Origin: Trichoplax adhaerens
Lineage: Eukaryota; Placozoa; Uniplacotomia; Trichoplacea; Trichoplacidae
NCBI RefSeq assembly: GCF_000150275.1
Contig: NW_002060959.1
Span: forward strand, 27,597 to 91,596
Direction of reading: 5' to 3'
Length of the DNA stretch: 64,000 nucleotides
Part shown: positions 14,001 to 35,667 of the stretch, in pieces
How positions within the stretch are numbered: position 1 is the first letter of the stretch
How the letters are laid out: each line of letters starts with the position of its first letter
The notes under the pieces: model-generated
Told to the model about the DNA's origin: nothing
What the model saw: the letters and a program-made list of their open reading frames with translations, nothing else
The model's database searches: none
Position numbers and translations under genes: made by a program

Positions 14001-14424
14001 AGACTACATAAACTAGGCTACACTATTGCCAACGATGTTCGGTATTTCGGATCACATACAGATATTAATAAGTTAGGCTAGAAATTTTAGTAATGAAAAT
14101 GAATCCATGATAATTACAGCGAAATTACACATTTACTTCAATGCTTTGATGTTCTATATAGAGGGTAGAAGGCGCGAAATCTTCATGTATTTAGCTGATA
14201 GAATAAAATCAAAGAAATTAAAAGAATTTGGTCGAAAATTGAAATTAAATCCTAATGATGTTGATGACATAACCGATACGAACGATGTCAGATTTGACAA
14301 GTGTATTCATCTGTTGGAAACATGGTATACTACATTTGCTTCAGAAGCGACATTTGATGTATTACTATCAGTTTTGAAAAGTTGCAAAGAGACATTAATA
14401 GCCGATGAATTAAAAAAAAATTAA
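11076..14424 (+). CDS. Protein with three Death domains (5' end not found)
   Basis: Predicted exons: 11076-11354, 12384-12629, 12896-13003, 13622-13651 and 14162-14424 (stop TAA). All junctions are GT...AG and all keep phase 1. Exon 1 encodes a Death domain (EWKDLARVL, then an amphipathic helix, then KALYEANLAAVAEKI). Exon 2 encodes a second, diverged one (EDWIKLVPRL ... KWHGIYGKSAT), homologous to the exon at 46197-46448. Exons 3 and 4 are Ser/Thr-rich linkers. Exon 5 encodes a third Death domain (EFGRKLKLNPNDVDDI ... LLETWYTTF), related to those at 39 and 59 kb. Death domains form six-helix bundles that assemble by homotypic contacts in apoptotic and immune signalling in the cytoplasm. Exon 2 could instead read through GTATTT to a stop at 12637. 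The 30-nt exon 4 is the weakest call: it looks like a shortened version of an 84-nt linker exon at 39-40 kb. Confidence 0.65.
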
Positions 14425-16240
14425 TTTTGCTGATGCCAAAATTATCACTACGTAATGATTGTATGAATGGAATTGGAAAGATAAATTATAAACTTAGAAA
14501 GGCGACCGGGCAATGTTATGTGCATAAATTTTACTGGTGGAATGGCTACTCTAGAAAATTTTGATTTAGTATAATTAAATTATGGCTTTACAAACCATTT
14601 CATTCCTTACATTTTTAGAATGATTTTATACTTACTACTTCATGCTGCATTGTCATAACATTTTCTACTGGATTAAAGTTCGATCTTTGATGCTTAGAAT
14701 GAAGAAATTGATGACTGAGAAAGTTTCTTGTGCTTACACCTACTTGTGAAATACCATTCATTATTTTAATTTAGAAAATTAATTCATGTTGAAGTTTATT
14801 GACGTTTTCCAAGTTATTTTACCTTTGCTTGTGAAATCTATATAACAGATCTTTTACAGCCATTATTTTATCACGATAGGATCATTTATTACAAATGAAC
14901 ACAGGTAAAGAGAAATTAGTTTAACACCTACATCTTGTAATTAATGGTATATTTTTATATAAGATGTCTGTAAAGTGCCTTAGTTTGACAGGCTGTTCGA
15001 TGCAACATTTGCCATACTTTTGCTTGCTTTAAGGAAGTATTACTTCTGTGTCGATTATGTATTGTTTTAATCAATTTCTTAATGAAAACGATTTCATGGC
15101 ATCAAATAAATTAACATGTATTTATTTTACTCAGAATAGAACTGTCGTAGATTTAATTACATTGATAATACATTGTTTATATGAGACTTAAAATACAAGT
15201 AGAAGAGAAATAAATACTTCTTTACCTATAACACTAATGCATTGTCTATATCAGATTTTATGCGTATGTAGAGGAGAAATAAATATCTTAGCATGCTTAT
15301 TAAACTAACAGGGAATAGATAGATTGCAGAAAGGAAATAGAGTACAAAAAACTGCTACCTTATGGAATAGAAAACCGTGAAAAGTATTTCTTGAAAATTT
15401 TATTACTTTCCATAATTACTGGTACTCTTTCTATTCTGACTGCTCGTTCTAAAGTTGAATGACGAATCAAAATCGTAAATAGCAATGTCACAGCTAATTT
15501 ATGTCTTTGTAATGTACAATTATTGTTCAGAATATTATAGTAATACTTCTGTAAGCGTATTACATAATTACTAAGGGTATACATGATCATCCAAAGCGTT
15601 TATGCACCATATAAAACATATACAATATATCAATAATAATATCTATTTTCTATAATGTATGTTCTACTTATTGTTTTGGAATGATAGCTTATGCTTATAT
15701 TGCAGTGTCTGCGTAAATTATTAGCTAAGAATTTGCTTCAAGTCTTTATATACTTCTGTCCTTCTCCTTCAGGTTTAGATCGATTTTGCTATTTGACTAA
15801 TATTAGTGAAATTTTTGTAATGCTCCTTATTCTCGTACGCGTGTTACAATATATATTATCAAAAAGACCGTCTAAGTCCTAGCAACTACACTAAAGATAA
15901 TTTATGTGCTGCTTTTCAATTTTATTAATTATATAGTCTGCAACAGATATTGGAAAGTATGATGCTGAGCTGTAAAGAATGATAAAGTATTTCAATAGTC
16001 GCTTATAGGGCGGTAAATCCGAGTTATTAGTAGTATTGATCAAGATAGTTCAGTCACTGAAACGTATAGATTATTTGCCTTATAAAAAAGTAGTGTGTGA
16101 GGTAAAGTAGTTTTTGTATGAATGTATAATACACAATAACTTTGGTACTGGATACAAGTAATTTGTAAAAGATTTATTTATGCTTGATTTAAATTACGCT
16201 GGAAATAATACTTTTATATTAACTGAAATAAATGGCCGCA
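14425..16240. other. Intergenic between convergent genes
   Basis: No exon was recognised. Two imperfect ~50-bp direct repeats lie at about 15172-15222 and 15240-15290, each ending in GAGAAATAAATA. The open frames at 15360-15590 (minus) and 15691-15882 (plus) have low-complexity, intron-like composition and no family resemblance. Confidence 0.4.
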
Positions 16241-16731
16241 ATTGTAATTCACAATTATCTAGTACTGCCGAAACCAAACATACTACAGCATATCAACTCA
16301 TGTAAAAATATTGAATTTCAGTATCTATGTACGATATCCGTATATTGTAATGAAATTGAATTGCATAATTAAAAATGGATATCTTAAAATTTATAAGTAA
16401 TTATCATCAACTATTACGTTAACTAATTTTTTGTGCAATTGAATAACATGACTATACTGTAGTTAACGACAGCAGTTTTACTTGTTAAGTATAACTTTTC
16501 CCTACTAACAGAAAGTACATCAAAGCTTGTAATAGTCGATACAGTCGGCTAGACAAATAACATCACATACTGCTACAATAATTATAAAGGCGTTATGACT
16601 TAACACATCGAAATTTAATTTGCTAAATTTATAAATTTCTTCCTGACATTTACCTTTATTTGATAAATGTTTCGACTAATGTACTTATAAATTTTAGTAA
16701 CATAGAAAACTTATCAGTTCATAACACTTTG

Positions 16732-16737
16732 TTTATT
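16732..16737 (-). promoter_or_regulatory. FASN polyadenylation signal
   Basis: AATAAA on the minus strand, 30 bases after the FASN stop codon. It is conserved in the duplicated relic at about 6750. Confidence 0.55.
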
Positions 16738-16766
16738 CAGCAATCGGCGAAATTAAGCATTTAGCT

Positions 16767-25411
<8,645 letters not shown>

Positions 25412-26449
25412 CTGCAATAATTCAATCAATATGCATGGTCAGCTAGAGTCGTTCATGCTCAACCTTCAACTTAGTCGGATGATTGATCTACTGTCATTGA
25501 GGTGCGATAGACTAGATGCACTCTCATATGAATCGGCATGACTGCTAAGGGTACGTGGATCGCAACGTGCTCCATTGCTTCCGTCCAGGTAGCCTGCATT
25601 GGCGAGCTGGGTTGGCTTAGTAAAAAATTGTTTTACCATCGCCCGTTGTTTCCAAAAGAGTACAGTACTGTCCTAGACCTGTTTGCCCTAATCTGGTATG
25701 TCCAGACCGTAGAGGTAAGGTGAAAAAGAGTCTGTTTTTTAAATCTCAATTCAAACCCGAGTCCATCTCTGAATCGATTCACGGCTCTACAAAAACTTCC
25801 TTCCTCGTATGCTCTCCGCCCTCGCCCAATTCAATTTTATTTTCTACCGATGACGTACGTCAACATTTCCATTTTCAGGTACAGTATAGTGACACGGCAG
25901 GTCTAGTGACACCTAGCGTCGACACCACGATCGCACGACCGAAGGTTAAGGTTGCGCGACTGTCGCAAAAGAGTATCACGCCATTGATATCGCGAGTACT
26001 GGACAGTGTACTGTATTTTACTGTGGTTTTACTACTGTACTGTGCATAGTTGACTATCGCGCTAGACTAGCCACTCCCCATAGTCGAGCCTTATGGTGGA
26101 GGTGACGCATTGAGTGGGTATGACTCAGTGCTAGGTGAATGTGCCAGCCGGCATCCGTCTGACACATTGCTCCATACAATCCAACTGATGATCAGTGGGC
26201 ACTGTTGAGTGTTGAGGGATTGCATAGCTATTCGTTCGGTTTAGTATCCAACTACGCTTGAACAGTATTGTAAAATGGTGCAACAAGTATAGCCTGATTC
26301 GGTCTCCAATGACTTGATAGCCATACCTTGCTTTGGTGGTGATGCAAGTCGTTTCACGTAGTCAATAAAGTACAAGACACGACCGTATTCCACGGTCACT
26401 CCACGTTGACATGGTTATGGATGACTGTACCACTGCGCAGTGCGCAGTG

Positions 26450-26607
26450 CGCTTTACTCTTCTACGTACGGTGCATAACCATCAACAATGTTCAATATCT
26501 GATCGTTCAAACCAGTCATTTCGCTTTACTCTTCTGTACAGTATTGTACTGTACTGTACATAACCATCTCCAATGTTCAATATCTGGTCATTCGAGCCTG
26601 TCATTTC
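26450..26607 (+). repeat. Tandem pair, about 71-86 bp per copy
   Basis: Copy 1 is 26450-26520 and copy 2 is 26521-26607. Both start CGCTTTACTCTTCT and share ATAACCATC..CAATGTTCAATATCTG..CATT. Copy 2 carries an extra GTACTGTAC-rich insert of about 16 bp. Confidence 0.8.
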
Positions 26608-27337
26608 CCACGACATGGCGGATCCAGAATTGCCGGTAAAACTGTTTCAGCGGCATTTTTGCATGTATTTTACAGGGAAATATTTGGGCCTACTGATCAT
26701 GGACTACTATCGCTATACAGTGCATGGATTAGTCCATGGTGAGGTATTAAATGGAGTGGATGGTGTAATCCGTCGCCGGAATCGTATGGAATACAGTAAT
26801 ATCTAATCTACGGTGCTGTCAGGTACAGACTGTATAAATAGTACCTGTTGTTTGAAAAACAACATTTTTTTTAAAGCTATTTTTGAAATGCCATCCAAGT
26901 ATGGCTGAGCCTTGAACCACTAGGACCTTGGAAAAGAACGATACAGTAACTGAAACTGTTACTAACAGCCCTGTTAGCCATTTAACAGTAATATTAAAAG
27001 TCATTATGTCACGCCGAACAATGATCTCGCAAAGTTGGAAGCCCTTAACCGATTGAGTACAAGCTGCATTGACATAAGTCCATTTAGATATAGTCGTTCC
27101 ATACTCATCATGTCAATTCAGAATACCCTAAACCCCTAAATTAGCGATGCGATTGAAATTGAAGAGAAAAAAAATAGCTTACCTTTCTTATCTTCTTCTT
27201 CTGTGTCTTTTTTTTCAGCCCAAAATAATGGCACGATCTGATCAGATTGTTATTTGACTTGAAATCGGCCAAATAACCCTGCAGGAATTCACGTAGCTGT
27301 ATCTTGCAATACAGTTGCGATAATTATGGAATTTGGA

Positions 27338-27399
27338 GGAGATTGGAAGCCAATTTATTACATCAATCTTCGATGCAATCAAATTGGCTTTCAATCTCC
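27338..27399. repeat. Inverted repeat, 19-bp arms
   Basis: Arms at 27338-27356 and 27381-27399 are complementary at 18 of 19 positions, around a 24-nt loop. The RNA of either strand would fold into a hairpin. It could be the remnant of a foldback element. Confidence 0.8.
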
Positions 27400-27703
27400 A
27401 ACCAATCAGCTTGTCGGTTGCTTCAAAATCTCGCTCGGGCCATCAATAATAAATAATAGGCTGGAGTCACAGAGATCCGGATTGGGACCCGCGGGACGGA
27501 CTCATTGTACTGTAGACTACAGTGTACAGTACAGCATAGTACGGTACATTCCATGAGACCATGCATAGACGCATGATTCATTGGTACAGGTGTGAACAAT
27601 CATTATGGACATGCACTTTGTGCAGTACATTGTACTATTCAAAACAGTACTGTAGTGTACTGTACTGTACACTGTACATCTCAACCAGTGCACTGGGCAC
27701 GGC

Positions 27704-27749
27704 AATGTGCTAACTACCCACACTCATTAGTGTGGGTAGTTAGCACATT
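27704..27749. repeat. Perfect hairpin, 21-bp stem and 4-nt loop
   Basis: 27704-27724 is the exact reverse complement of 27729-27749, around the loop CATT. No mismatch or run of T follows. It sits in the palindrome-rich block between FASN and the fibrinogen-like array. Confidence 0.9.
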
Positions 27750-27916
27750 TTGGGGTATTGCTATATTTCGTCTAGGTCTTTTAGCACATTTTTGGTTAAT
27801 ACCATATTGAGTGCTACTGTTCAGGGCGTATGACTACAGTAGTGAATTAATACAAAATTCCAATTCCAATTAGGACTTCTGTCATTTAGATATTAATTAC
27901 AATTAGTAGTACAGTG

Positions 27917-28000
27917 AATTGCCATTATACTGCTTGGTGGATAGGTGGGGGCATATGCCGAGTAAAAATTGCATCTCCTATTTCAAGGGTTGTTTCGTAT
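27917..28000 (+). pseudogene. 3' end relic of a fibrinogen-like gene
   Basis: 27927-27966 matches the last codons and stop of the intact gene at 36477-36512 almost base for base, but with one extra G in the G run that breaks the frame. Sequence to about 28700 follows the 3' flank of that gene (36530-37400), so a whole duplicate once stood here. Confidence 0.7.
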
Positions 28001-29439
28001 TTTACAACATCACTACCATATAATACCATATAGATATTGTATTTTGTTAGTATTATTATCATGTAATTAGGAGATGAAAACAAGAAGCATCATTTCAGTT
28101 TATTGGTGGATTCTACATAGCAGATGGTTATTATAACTGTAGCTATTTTACAAATAGATTAAAATTAACGTTATAATAATGCTATGGCAGCCCTATTTTT
28201 AATAGCGTATAGCTGTTATGAATTATTGGCCAAATAGTAGCTGTATACTCAATGTTATCCAATAGGAATGTAATCAAATTTTTTTAATTTATCCATTTGT
28301 GTTCAACTTTTCACGAATGTTACTAGCAGTTTCTAACAAAATCATGCAAACTTAAAATCGATCAACGATAGATCGCTCATGGACTTAGAGAATTCCTAGT
28401 GTCGCATTAATTTTAACCTTATCAATTGAATGCTTCAAAATTAATCACTGCTAACCAATATTGGTAACCAAATCACAACAGCTCTACAGTAACAACATCA
28501 ATAGCAGAGTATCTTCAACTCTGTCTCAGTCTGCCATATATCGTCATTTGTATTGACTGGTTATGGAATAATAATAATAGAATCAGATATAAGCTTCTAC
28601 AGTAGAAAGTGCAGTATAATCAATCAGGAGGCAATATCCGTTCATCCGATTTACTTCAATAAATATGTATGTTGTGATTTATGATGAGTTTGATCTTTAT
28701 ACTAGTAAAGTGATAATTAACATCCAACATAAACAACGATAAAGCAATAAAAGTAATGGATTCTTATGGTATAAAATGTTAATTTAAAGGAAGAGATAAC
28801 CCGTTTTTGTAATAACTTTTTACTATCCACCAATTGAGGTAAATTAAATGTAGTGATACTAGGCAATAGGAAATTTTGAATACCGTTTTTAAATAATTTG
28901 TGTTTTAAATTGAGGCTAGAAATAGAAGAATCAATGCTGCAGTTTTCTTTCAATTAATTCAGAAGCCCATTTAATCCGTAAGCTAGCTATCAAAGTAGTA
29001 AATTTGGCTGGTAGTATAAACTGCGTAATGAAGTGTTACGGTATTGCGTTGCCTAAATTATAGAATTTAAGAAAGTATTATCACTGACAGTGTTTCAGTA
29101 TTATAGTATAGTAAATGTTTACGTTAGACTAGTCAACTTGCCAGGAAGTAGTCTGTGACAGGAAGTTAATCTAACTTTTCATATCACAATCTTGTATATC
29201 GCTAAATCACTTTTCTTTTACATTGAACTCAGCAGAAGACTCCTAACTCATCTCGCTGAAGTTAGCTAACAGCTCTAGTTTAAATTAATTAAAAAATACT
29301 GTAAATATACAGCCTCCACCGAAAATCATTCCATTGAAGCCAGTTATTTTAGATAAAATTAGACATTTGTTTCAGTAGACATATACAAACATAAATCGTG
29401 TTATCAAGTCAAAAAAATGTCTTAAACCTTCTGAAAATG

Positions 29440-30060
29440 ATTTTTTACACTATTTGACAGTAATATCAGCCTGTTCCGAAGTTGCTGCGACTTCGAATCA
29501 GAATCACTTTTCGTTTGGACAGTAATTATCTCCTATTACTCGAAAATGCTCAAATAGTAGCCTATCGTATGAGCTCTAATATCAATCTTTTATTAGGCGA
29601 ATACAATTCCTCTATATCGCTATTTTGCCTTTTATTACATCATATTACTTTTATTTTAGCTTCTTATGGATTCACACCCTTTCGTTCAACTCATAATTGC
29701 AATATCGCGGTAGAAAGTGGCCTAACTAATCGTTGTGACTATGTAAGATTCTTGGCATTTATAAGCCCTTCTTTTCTCAAGATAATGCGATATATGCGTA
29801 CGTGTATAGAAGTAGATTATATCAATATCAGAGGGCAATCATGTAGAAAGTGCATTGTACTATTTTATTGTTCTGATACACACCATCTCCATGTCGATTT
29901 CCATTTTACAACAAGCGATAGTAGTAAACTATCTTTCCAGAATGTTGTGAGCTACGAAGATGCATTTGGTCAACATCATCAAAACAAACCAAAATTGTCC
30001 TATGTGGCTAACAAATAATTCAACGACTGGCTGGTGAATAAGTGGGCCGTATGCCGAAAA
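29440..30060 (+). pseudogene. Decayed fibrinogen-like secreted gene
   Basis: The sequence aligns along its length with the second exon of the intact gene at 35835-36512, including blocks like RSTHNC, DYVRF and a stretch identical to VDYINIRGQSCRKC. Frame is lost early: a two-base deletion just after the VWT motif and then two stops in the original frame (AAATAGTAG near 29550). The last GlyGly block is also broken. The open frame at 29482-30018 is a surviving part only. No signal-peptide exon was found upstream. Sequence from 30200 to 30900 matches 37700-38500, so flanks were duplicated too. Confidence 0.75.
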
Positions 30061-30899
30061 ATTTGTCTCCTACTGCTTTGGACAGCTAGATTGATATCTT
30101 AATGGATTAATGCTTTTACAAGTATTGAATGGTATATAAGTATTCAAATAGGGCTAATAGAGCAAAATTATAGTGTGTTCTAAACAACTTCTGCTTATTT
30201 GAATACCGAATTTTAGTATTTAATAGTTGATTCATAGAATTATTTATGAACTCGTCACTACAATTCAATATTCCCCTGGTAACTTATATTACTGCATCAT
30301 GATGAAATAGCATAATTAATACAATTTTTTTTGTCAAGTTACTGCTTACTTAACTAGAAGATCAAAATAAGTAGCATCACTATAATTTTTTTTACCTACC
30401 TTGGACAGCAGATAAGTTTCACTGCTATAATTATTTTACAAGCTGATAGATTAGAATTAGCGGCATACTCGTATGTAAGGGTAATCTTATTTTGAAAACG
30501 TATAAGAATGTACTAAAGTCTGTCAGTTCCATCTATAAGTATTAAACACTTGACAAAGTAATAAAGTTTTGAAAATTAGAATCTTACAACGATCGATACA
30601 GTCGTAATTTGATTTATGATTTGATTTGTGAAAGTTTATTGCGCAATTATAGAATTTTACGTATTATTTACAAATCCGAGAATATTATCTACCGGAAATT
30701 ATTTTAGTCAATCAGCTCTACTTCAGTAGATATAGATGCTATCTATAAAAATGGCAGTATCATCGGTAACAAAATCAATCGGATCTACTTTAATCCGAAT
30801 GGTGAATTACAAAACCAAGTCATTTTCATCTTAATCAATAAAGTTATCGAGACCTTTTTAATATGTTAATGAAGATAACAAATAGTAATTAAGACTCGA

Positions 30900-32597
30900 A
30901 TTTAAAAATGAGCTCAGACTTAAGCATATCTCATTAAAGGCATCGTGCCTATTTTGAACAGTACGGTACCTATTTGATATAAGCATAAACTTAATTAAGA
31001 AAGAGAGACAATCGGTCTTCGCCTTTATTATATTACATGTAGAAAGAATATCATTTCTACAAAATTGGCAATCATGCTAATTGTTATAAAAATAGAAGCC
31101 GTCTTAATACTTGGCAAGTAAAAAGCAGTTAAGCAGCTATTGAAGAAATTGAAATTTTTGCTTTGTTGAGTAAGGAGCTAACTATTATAATCAATTAAAC
31201 TGCTAGTTCTGATGTTGTAACTTGTTCTATTCCGTGTGAATAATACTCCACTTTCAAGATAGCCTTCGCACACAATCTTTTATAACCTACTGTGATAATG
31301 CATTAATAAAAAACTGCTGAAATAGGTTATAGTCAATCCTATACTTTTTATAATCATTCGTTGATACTGTCAGAAACAAGTTAGTATCAATACTATGCTT
31401 AGAAATAGTTCTGTTAGGGTGGTTTTCCTAGTAAAAATAGTTTACCATCGTATTGTATTTATCTTTACTCTTATATGATTAGCATTTGGATACACTTAAT
31501 AGTCTCTGTGCTACTATATTTAAGGCTCTTATTTTATTATTCTAAATGATCTTTGATCAGTACTATTTGCAAATCCTAATTTACAAGAACAGGTAAAAAT
31601 AAGGATCTTACTTGCAATATAACATGGTAGAACATAATTACTAGGAGATAGTGTCGAGGCTGTCGGCTATGGCTCTAATTCAGTACTTACTACAAGTAGT
31701 TCATGCAGTACTGGAGTTGTCTTATTAGCAACTACTGTCGGCTAAACACTTTATGTACGCACTATCTATTATAATGCTTTCTATTTCGTTTATCAATATT
31801 AATCGAAATGATACACGAAACTATGCCTTATTCCTTATGTTGATTGTTTTAAAAATAGAAAATTTACTAAAAACTACTGTCTGCTAAAAACTTTATGTAC
31901 GCATTATCTACTATAATACTTTCTATTTCATATGTCAATATTAATCGAAATGATTTCCTGAATAAGATGTATAAAATGTGGCTATGGTATTAATATCTTA
32001 ACTGGATATCAAATTAAAATCGCCATAATCAATTAGCGATAGTTTTATCTACTATTTTACTTAATTTTATCACGTAGATATTCTGCTTTAAATTACTTTG
32101 TAGAAAATATGATAATTTGTACCTCAGCATTGCATTTCTATATGCCAATACAGTACGCCATACTAAGTTTTTTTTATTTGATGCTAATGTAGTTCGTATT
32201 TTGATAACTGATAAAATTAAAAAAACTCTCACTTCATTGTTCGCTTTATAATTCAGCATACGGTTATCCCGTTATGTACACGAAAGAATCTTTACTTTAA
32301 CAAGTTTACTCGAGTAGAATAAAGGTCACAGCTGGTGATGAAGAATTTTTTTCTAGTCTATTCAATTACATTTAGAGAGAGAGGAAAGTGAATAATATAA
32401 TCTAAATCAATCTCAAATTTAGTAGCTTACATTATAATTAATTATTGCAAAATTTGTTTGGGTTTCAAAGAGAGGCTGATGTAAGATCAGACGTAAAGCG
32501 ATAGTTAATTACCGCCATCAGCTTGATACCCGGTCTATGATGTGTTGAGGTTTATGTATAACAATAACATTAGATGTAGACATTTTTAATCCTGCAA
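30900..32597. other. Intergenic with a short direct repeat
   Basis: An ~85-bp block at about 31731-31815 recurs at about 31871-31955 (both run ACTACTGTC..GCTAAA..CTTTATGTACGCA and end AATATTAATCGAAATGAT). No coding exon was recognised. The minus frame 32029-32259 looks random. Confidence 0.5.
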
Positions 32598-32606
32598 TAT
32601 ATATAA
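32598..32606 (+). promoter_or_regulatory. TATA box of the secreted gene at 32739
   Basis: TATATATAA, 133 bases before the ATG. The paralogue at 35668 has a TATAAAA at a similar distance. Confidence 0.4.
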
Positions 32607-32738
32607 CTGCATCGCGCCCAATTGTTCATATTTTCCAGTTTAAATTGTAGAGAGTGTGTGAACTGCAGTTCGAATTCGAACACTATTCAATATTTTATTG
32701 CTTGTCTTCTTTTCTATTTTCTACCTTTAGCTAGAAAA

Positions 32739-33658
32739 ATGTCCAGATTGATCGCATTTGTTGTTATCCTAGCTGCTATTGTACCCAATGGATTTTCTTC
32801 GGTATATTCTAGCTACATACTTAATGAAGAAACTCTTTTCTTTGCTGTTGCTATGCTTCATGATTACAGTAACATTTTTAGCAAATTACTATTTCTACTA
32901 ATAGGACTAGTATTAAAATCATATTTTACTGTTGATAGGTGGTTATCAAGCATCGCGCTAAATCTTGTTATGAAGTCAAAGAGTATCTTCAAGCTAACGA
33001 GAATGGATTTTATAATCTATTCGATAGCTTAGGCAGTCCTTACACTACTTATTGCGATTTTGAATCCGATACACCATTTGTTTGGACCTTGATAGAATCG
33101 TTTTCGTTACAAGAAGCTCAAAAAACAGCTAATCGTAAAGGTGTGTATGTAAATCATCCTATCGGAGAATGTATTCTATCTTGGTCAGCATTTCGATTAT
33201 CTAGACTCAGAATGGATACAATCATAAGCTCATATGGGACAACACACTATCGTACAACGTGCAATTTTAATTATGTTAATGGAACTGGATTAGCTAATCG
33301 TCGCGATTACTTGAGAGGGGAGATTTGTCGACGCAGTTATTTCCACAGTACTTGGGCATTAAATAGATATGGCCAACCGACGTATATATGCAACTACGTC
33401 GACTACGTCAATGTCCGTGGAACTACCTGTCGCAAGTGTACTGTTCCATTTGTTCGTCCTACAAGTAGCGTCCATGAACATATCGATCTTAGCATTGCAG
33501 CTTCCCATTGCAGTAAATTCACTCCTACCGATTCCATTTCCAATGAAGACGTTTTCGGACATTACGGTAATGCTAATCCGTTATTTTCATGTACGTCGAA
33601 TGTGAATTCTACGACTAATTGGTGGTTAGGAGGTGCTTATATTGCTGAAGCTTTTTAA
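32739..33658 (+). CDS. Secreted Cys-rich protein with fibrinogen-like start
   Basis: Two exons, 32739-32801 (21 codons) and 32939-33658, joined in phase 0 to 260 residues. Exon 1 is a signal peptide: MSRLIAFVVILAAIVPNG. Exon 2 begins with SCYEV..., then a TYCDFESD..FVWTLIES block. This matches the first disulfide loop of fibrinogen C-terminal-like domains (SCxE ... VYCDMETDGGGWT). The rest is not a normal fibrinogen fold: it has a RTTCNFNY block, a NRRDYLR block, RGTTCRKC, an ISNEDVFGHYGN block and a C-terminal TTNWWLGGAY. I recall similar proteins in corals and anemones, including ones listed in skeletal matrix sets; that is memory, not a search. Role unknown; an extracellular structural or recognition protein is likely. 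Introns and layout match the neighbour at 35668. Confidence 0.75.
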
Positions 33659-35550
33659 GCGTTTTATTACTATCAAAAACTTAATCATAATTTTGATAAG
33701 GATAGAACTTAAATTTATTTATCGCCGTCTCTACTTTAATTCAACTTAGAGCTGTGTACACTTTTTGTAGCAATTTATCTATCATTGTTTAGTAATCATC
33801 TTTCTAGATATGTAGCTATAATTTTGAAAATGAACAAGTAACTTAGTTATTTTAGCTGATAATGTGCCGTAGCAGGTTATCAATGTACGGTACATGAATG
33901 CATATCTCTGTGTACCCTAAAAAAGGAATAAAATTAATCTTTACACTCACTTGACAACTTGGTTTAATATCGCTTTATCCATGTCGAATAGTTGACAGAT
34001 TCAATGAAGTCAAAAAGCTAAAGATATTCAAATAGTAGAACTAGTGTAGATTATTACAAAGTCATGCTGGTATAAGGTCTAACTTGCTAGAGATCTACTA
34101 TTCTCTGAGCTACCGTACTATATCAGTATCATAAATTAAAGTTCAATATCTTTTCGTCTGGATTATGAGCTTTTTTAGTTCAAGTTCTATATCATGCTGA
34201 ACCGCAAGTGCAATTTTGTAAATACCTTAAGAAATTATTTGTAGGTTAAATCTAGACACTTTCTAGTAGACACGAAGGTCTTACCCAACAATGTAGTGCT
34301 TACAGTAGGAGTGCCTATAATTCTCTCTGTCTAGCATTTATCCTCTATTATATTAATTGTTGATGGTTATATAAATACAATAATGGAATCATATCTACAA
34401 TCTACAACGGAGAGAGTATAATTAAGCAGAAAGGAATACAATTAATTTCGCCTACTTCAGTGGGAAATTAAACTGTGTAAGTTTATTCAATAATAATAGA
34501 ATCACGTCTACCGTATACATAAATGTGAGCATCATCGATTAAAAAGTATTAATCAATCAGATAAACTACAATAGAAAATTTAAATCATAAATGTTTATTT
34601 ATTAAGAATAAAATCGTATATACTATTGATAAATATATCATCTAGATTGAAAGTCGAAGCGAGGCTATGCATAAACATGCCATATGAAGGTTATTGTAGC
34701 CATTTTAATTATTAATTAAATACGACCATCTAATGTAGGGCAGGCTTTCAAGAAAGTGTCAATTTATTTTACAGAAGTCTTTAACTTACTCAACGTGTGA
34801 TTTCTTGGAATCATTCAGTAAAGTAATCGAAAGGTTATTAAGGCGTTGAATAAATGACAATAGCACGGGATTTCTGCTTCTCGTATTTAATCGAATAACT
34901 AACTTACGAATGAGGTGACAATTTTTTTCAACGCCTATTCGAAATCGCAAATCGAATTAACTTTTATTCTCTTAAGTTCTGATATCTCAGCAAGTTGTTT
35001 TCTTACTATCAATTCGATATTAATGGCTTTATGTAATAGAGCAGAAAAGGAATTGCAGTCATGATAAACTTTCAACAAGGTTAATCAAGGTTCATCGTTC
35101 TAAGAAAATCGTCATGAAAATTATACTTGATATCCAACCCAGGCAAATTTTAATCTTCTTATATTGATACACTTAAATCAGTGCAAGCTAAGGGATATAC
35201 AGTATAAAAGAGCGAAATAACATATACATTAGACATTATTGACAATTCTGTTTGCCTTCTAAGCAATTGTTAATATTTGTGACAGTACTTGGTATAAATT
35301 ATAAGCTTAGAAGAAGAAGTAACCCGCTTTTACAATTACTCGTTAATTAATATCCATCAAATTGAGGCAGACATTATTTGGTGTGATGTTAGACTAATAG
35401 AAAATTCAGATTCTATCTTGCATAATAGTGATTGTATTTTAAAGTAGAACATGGAATAAAGGAATAAACATTTTAGTGTTTTCCCATTAACACAGCAGGC
35501 TATTTTTAGTCCACAAGTGAGCCACTAAAATAGCAGAATACTGTTCGTAG
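33659..35550. other. Intergenic between two paralogous genes
   Basis: AT-rich with no exon or RNA gene recognised. It contains several stretches reminiscent of the flanks of the other family members. Confidence 0.35.
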
Positions 35551-35557
35551 TATAAAA
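35551..35557 (+). promoter_or_regulatory. TATA box of the secreted gene at 35668
   Basis: TATAAAA followed by CCGC, 117 bases upstream of the ATG. Confidence 0.5.
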
Positions 35558-35667
35558 CCGCTCACGATTGAAATTAAGCTTACATTCTCCTCACACAATC
35601 TTGAATACAACCGCATCATTTTTATGCAAGTAGCGTAACATAAAATTCCTTACTTATATAATTCAAG

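Larger units (their letters stand above)
25430..27916. other. Palindrome- and repeat-rich region upstream of FASN
   Basis: GC-richer than its surroundings and probably contains the FASN promoter and 5' non-coding exon. It has many GTACTGTAC-type palindromic runs (about 26010-26040, 26535-26562, 27505-27545, 27615-27678), a perfect 12-bp palindrome TGACGTACGTCA at 25851-25862, and the repeats listed separately. The open frames here are short, overlap on both strands and show no family resemblance. Confidence 0.5.

Noticed and set aside
15360-15882. Two short frames between the first Death-domain gene and FASN
   Set aside because: Low-complexity composition, no splice context and no recognisable motif.
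29482-30018. 178-codon frame as a third working fibrinogen-like gene
   Set aside because: A frameshift and stops precede it relative to its intact paralogue, there is no signal-peptide exon, and conserved Cys and Gly positions are lost.
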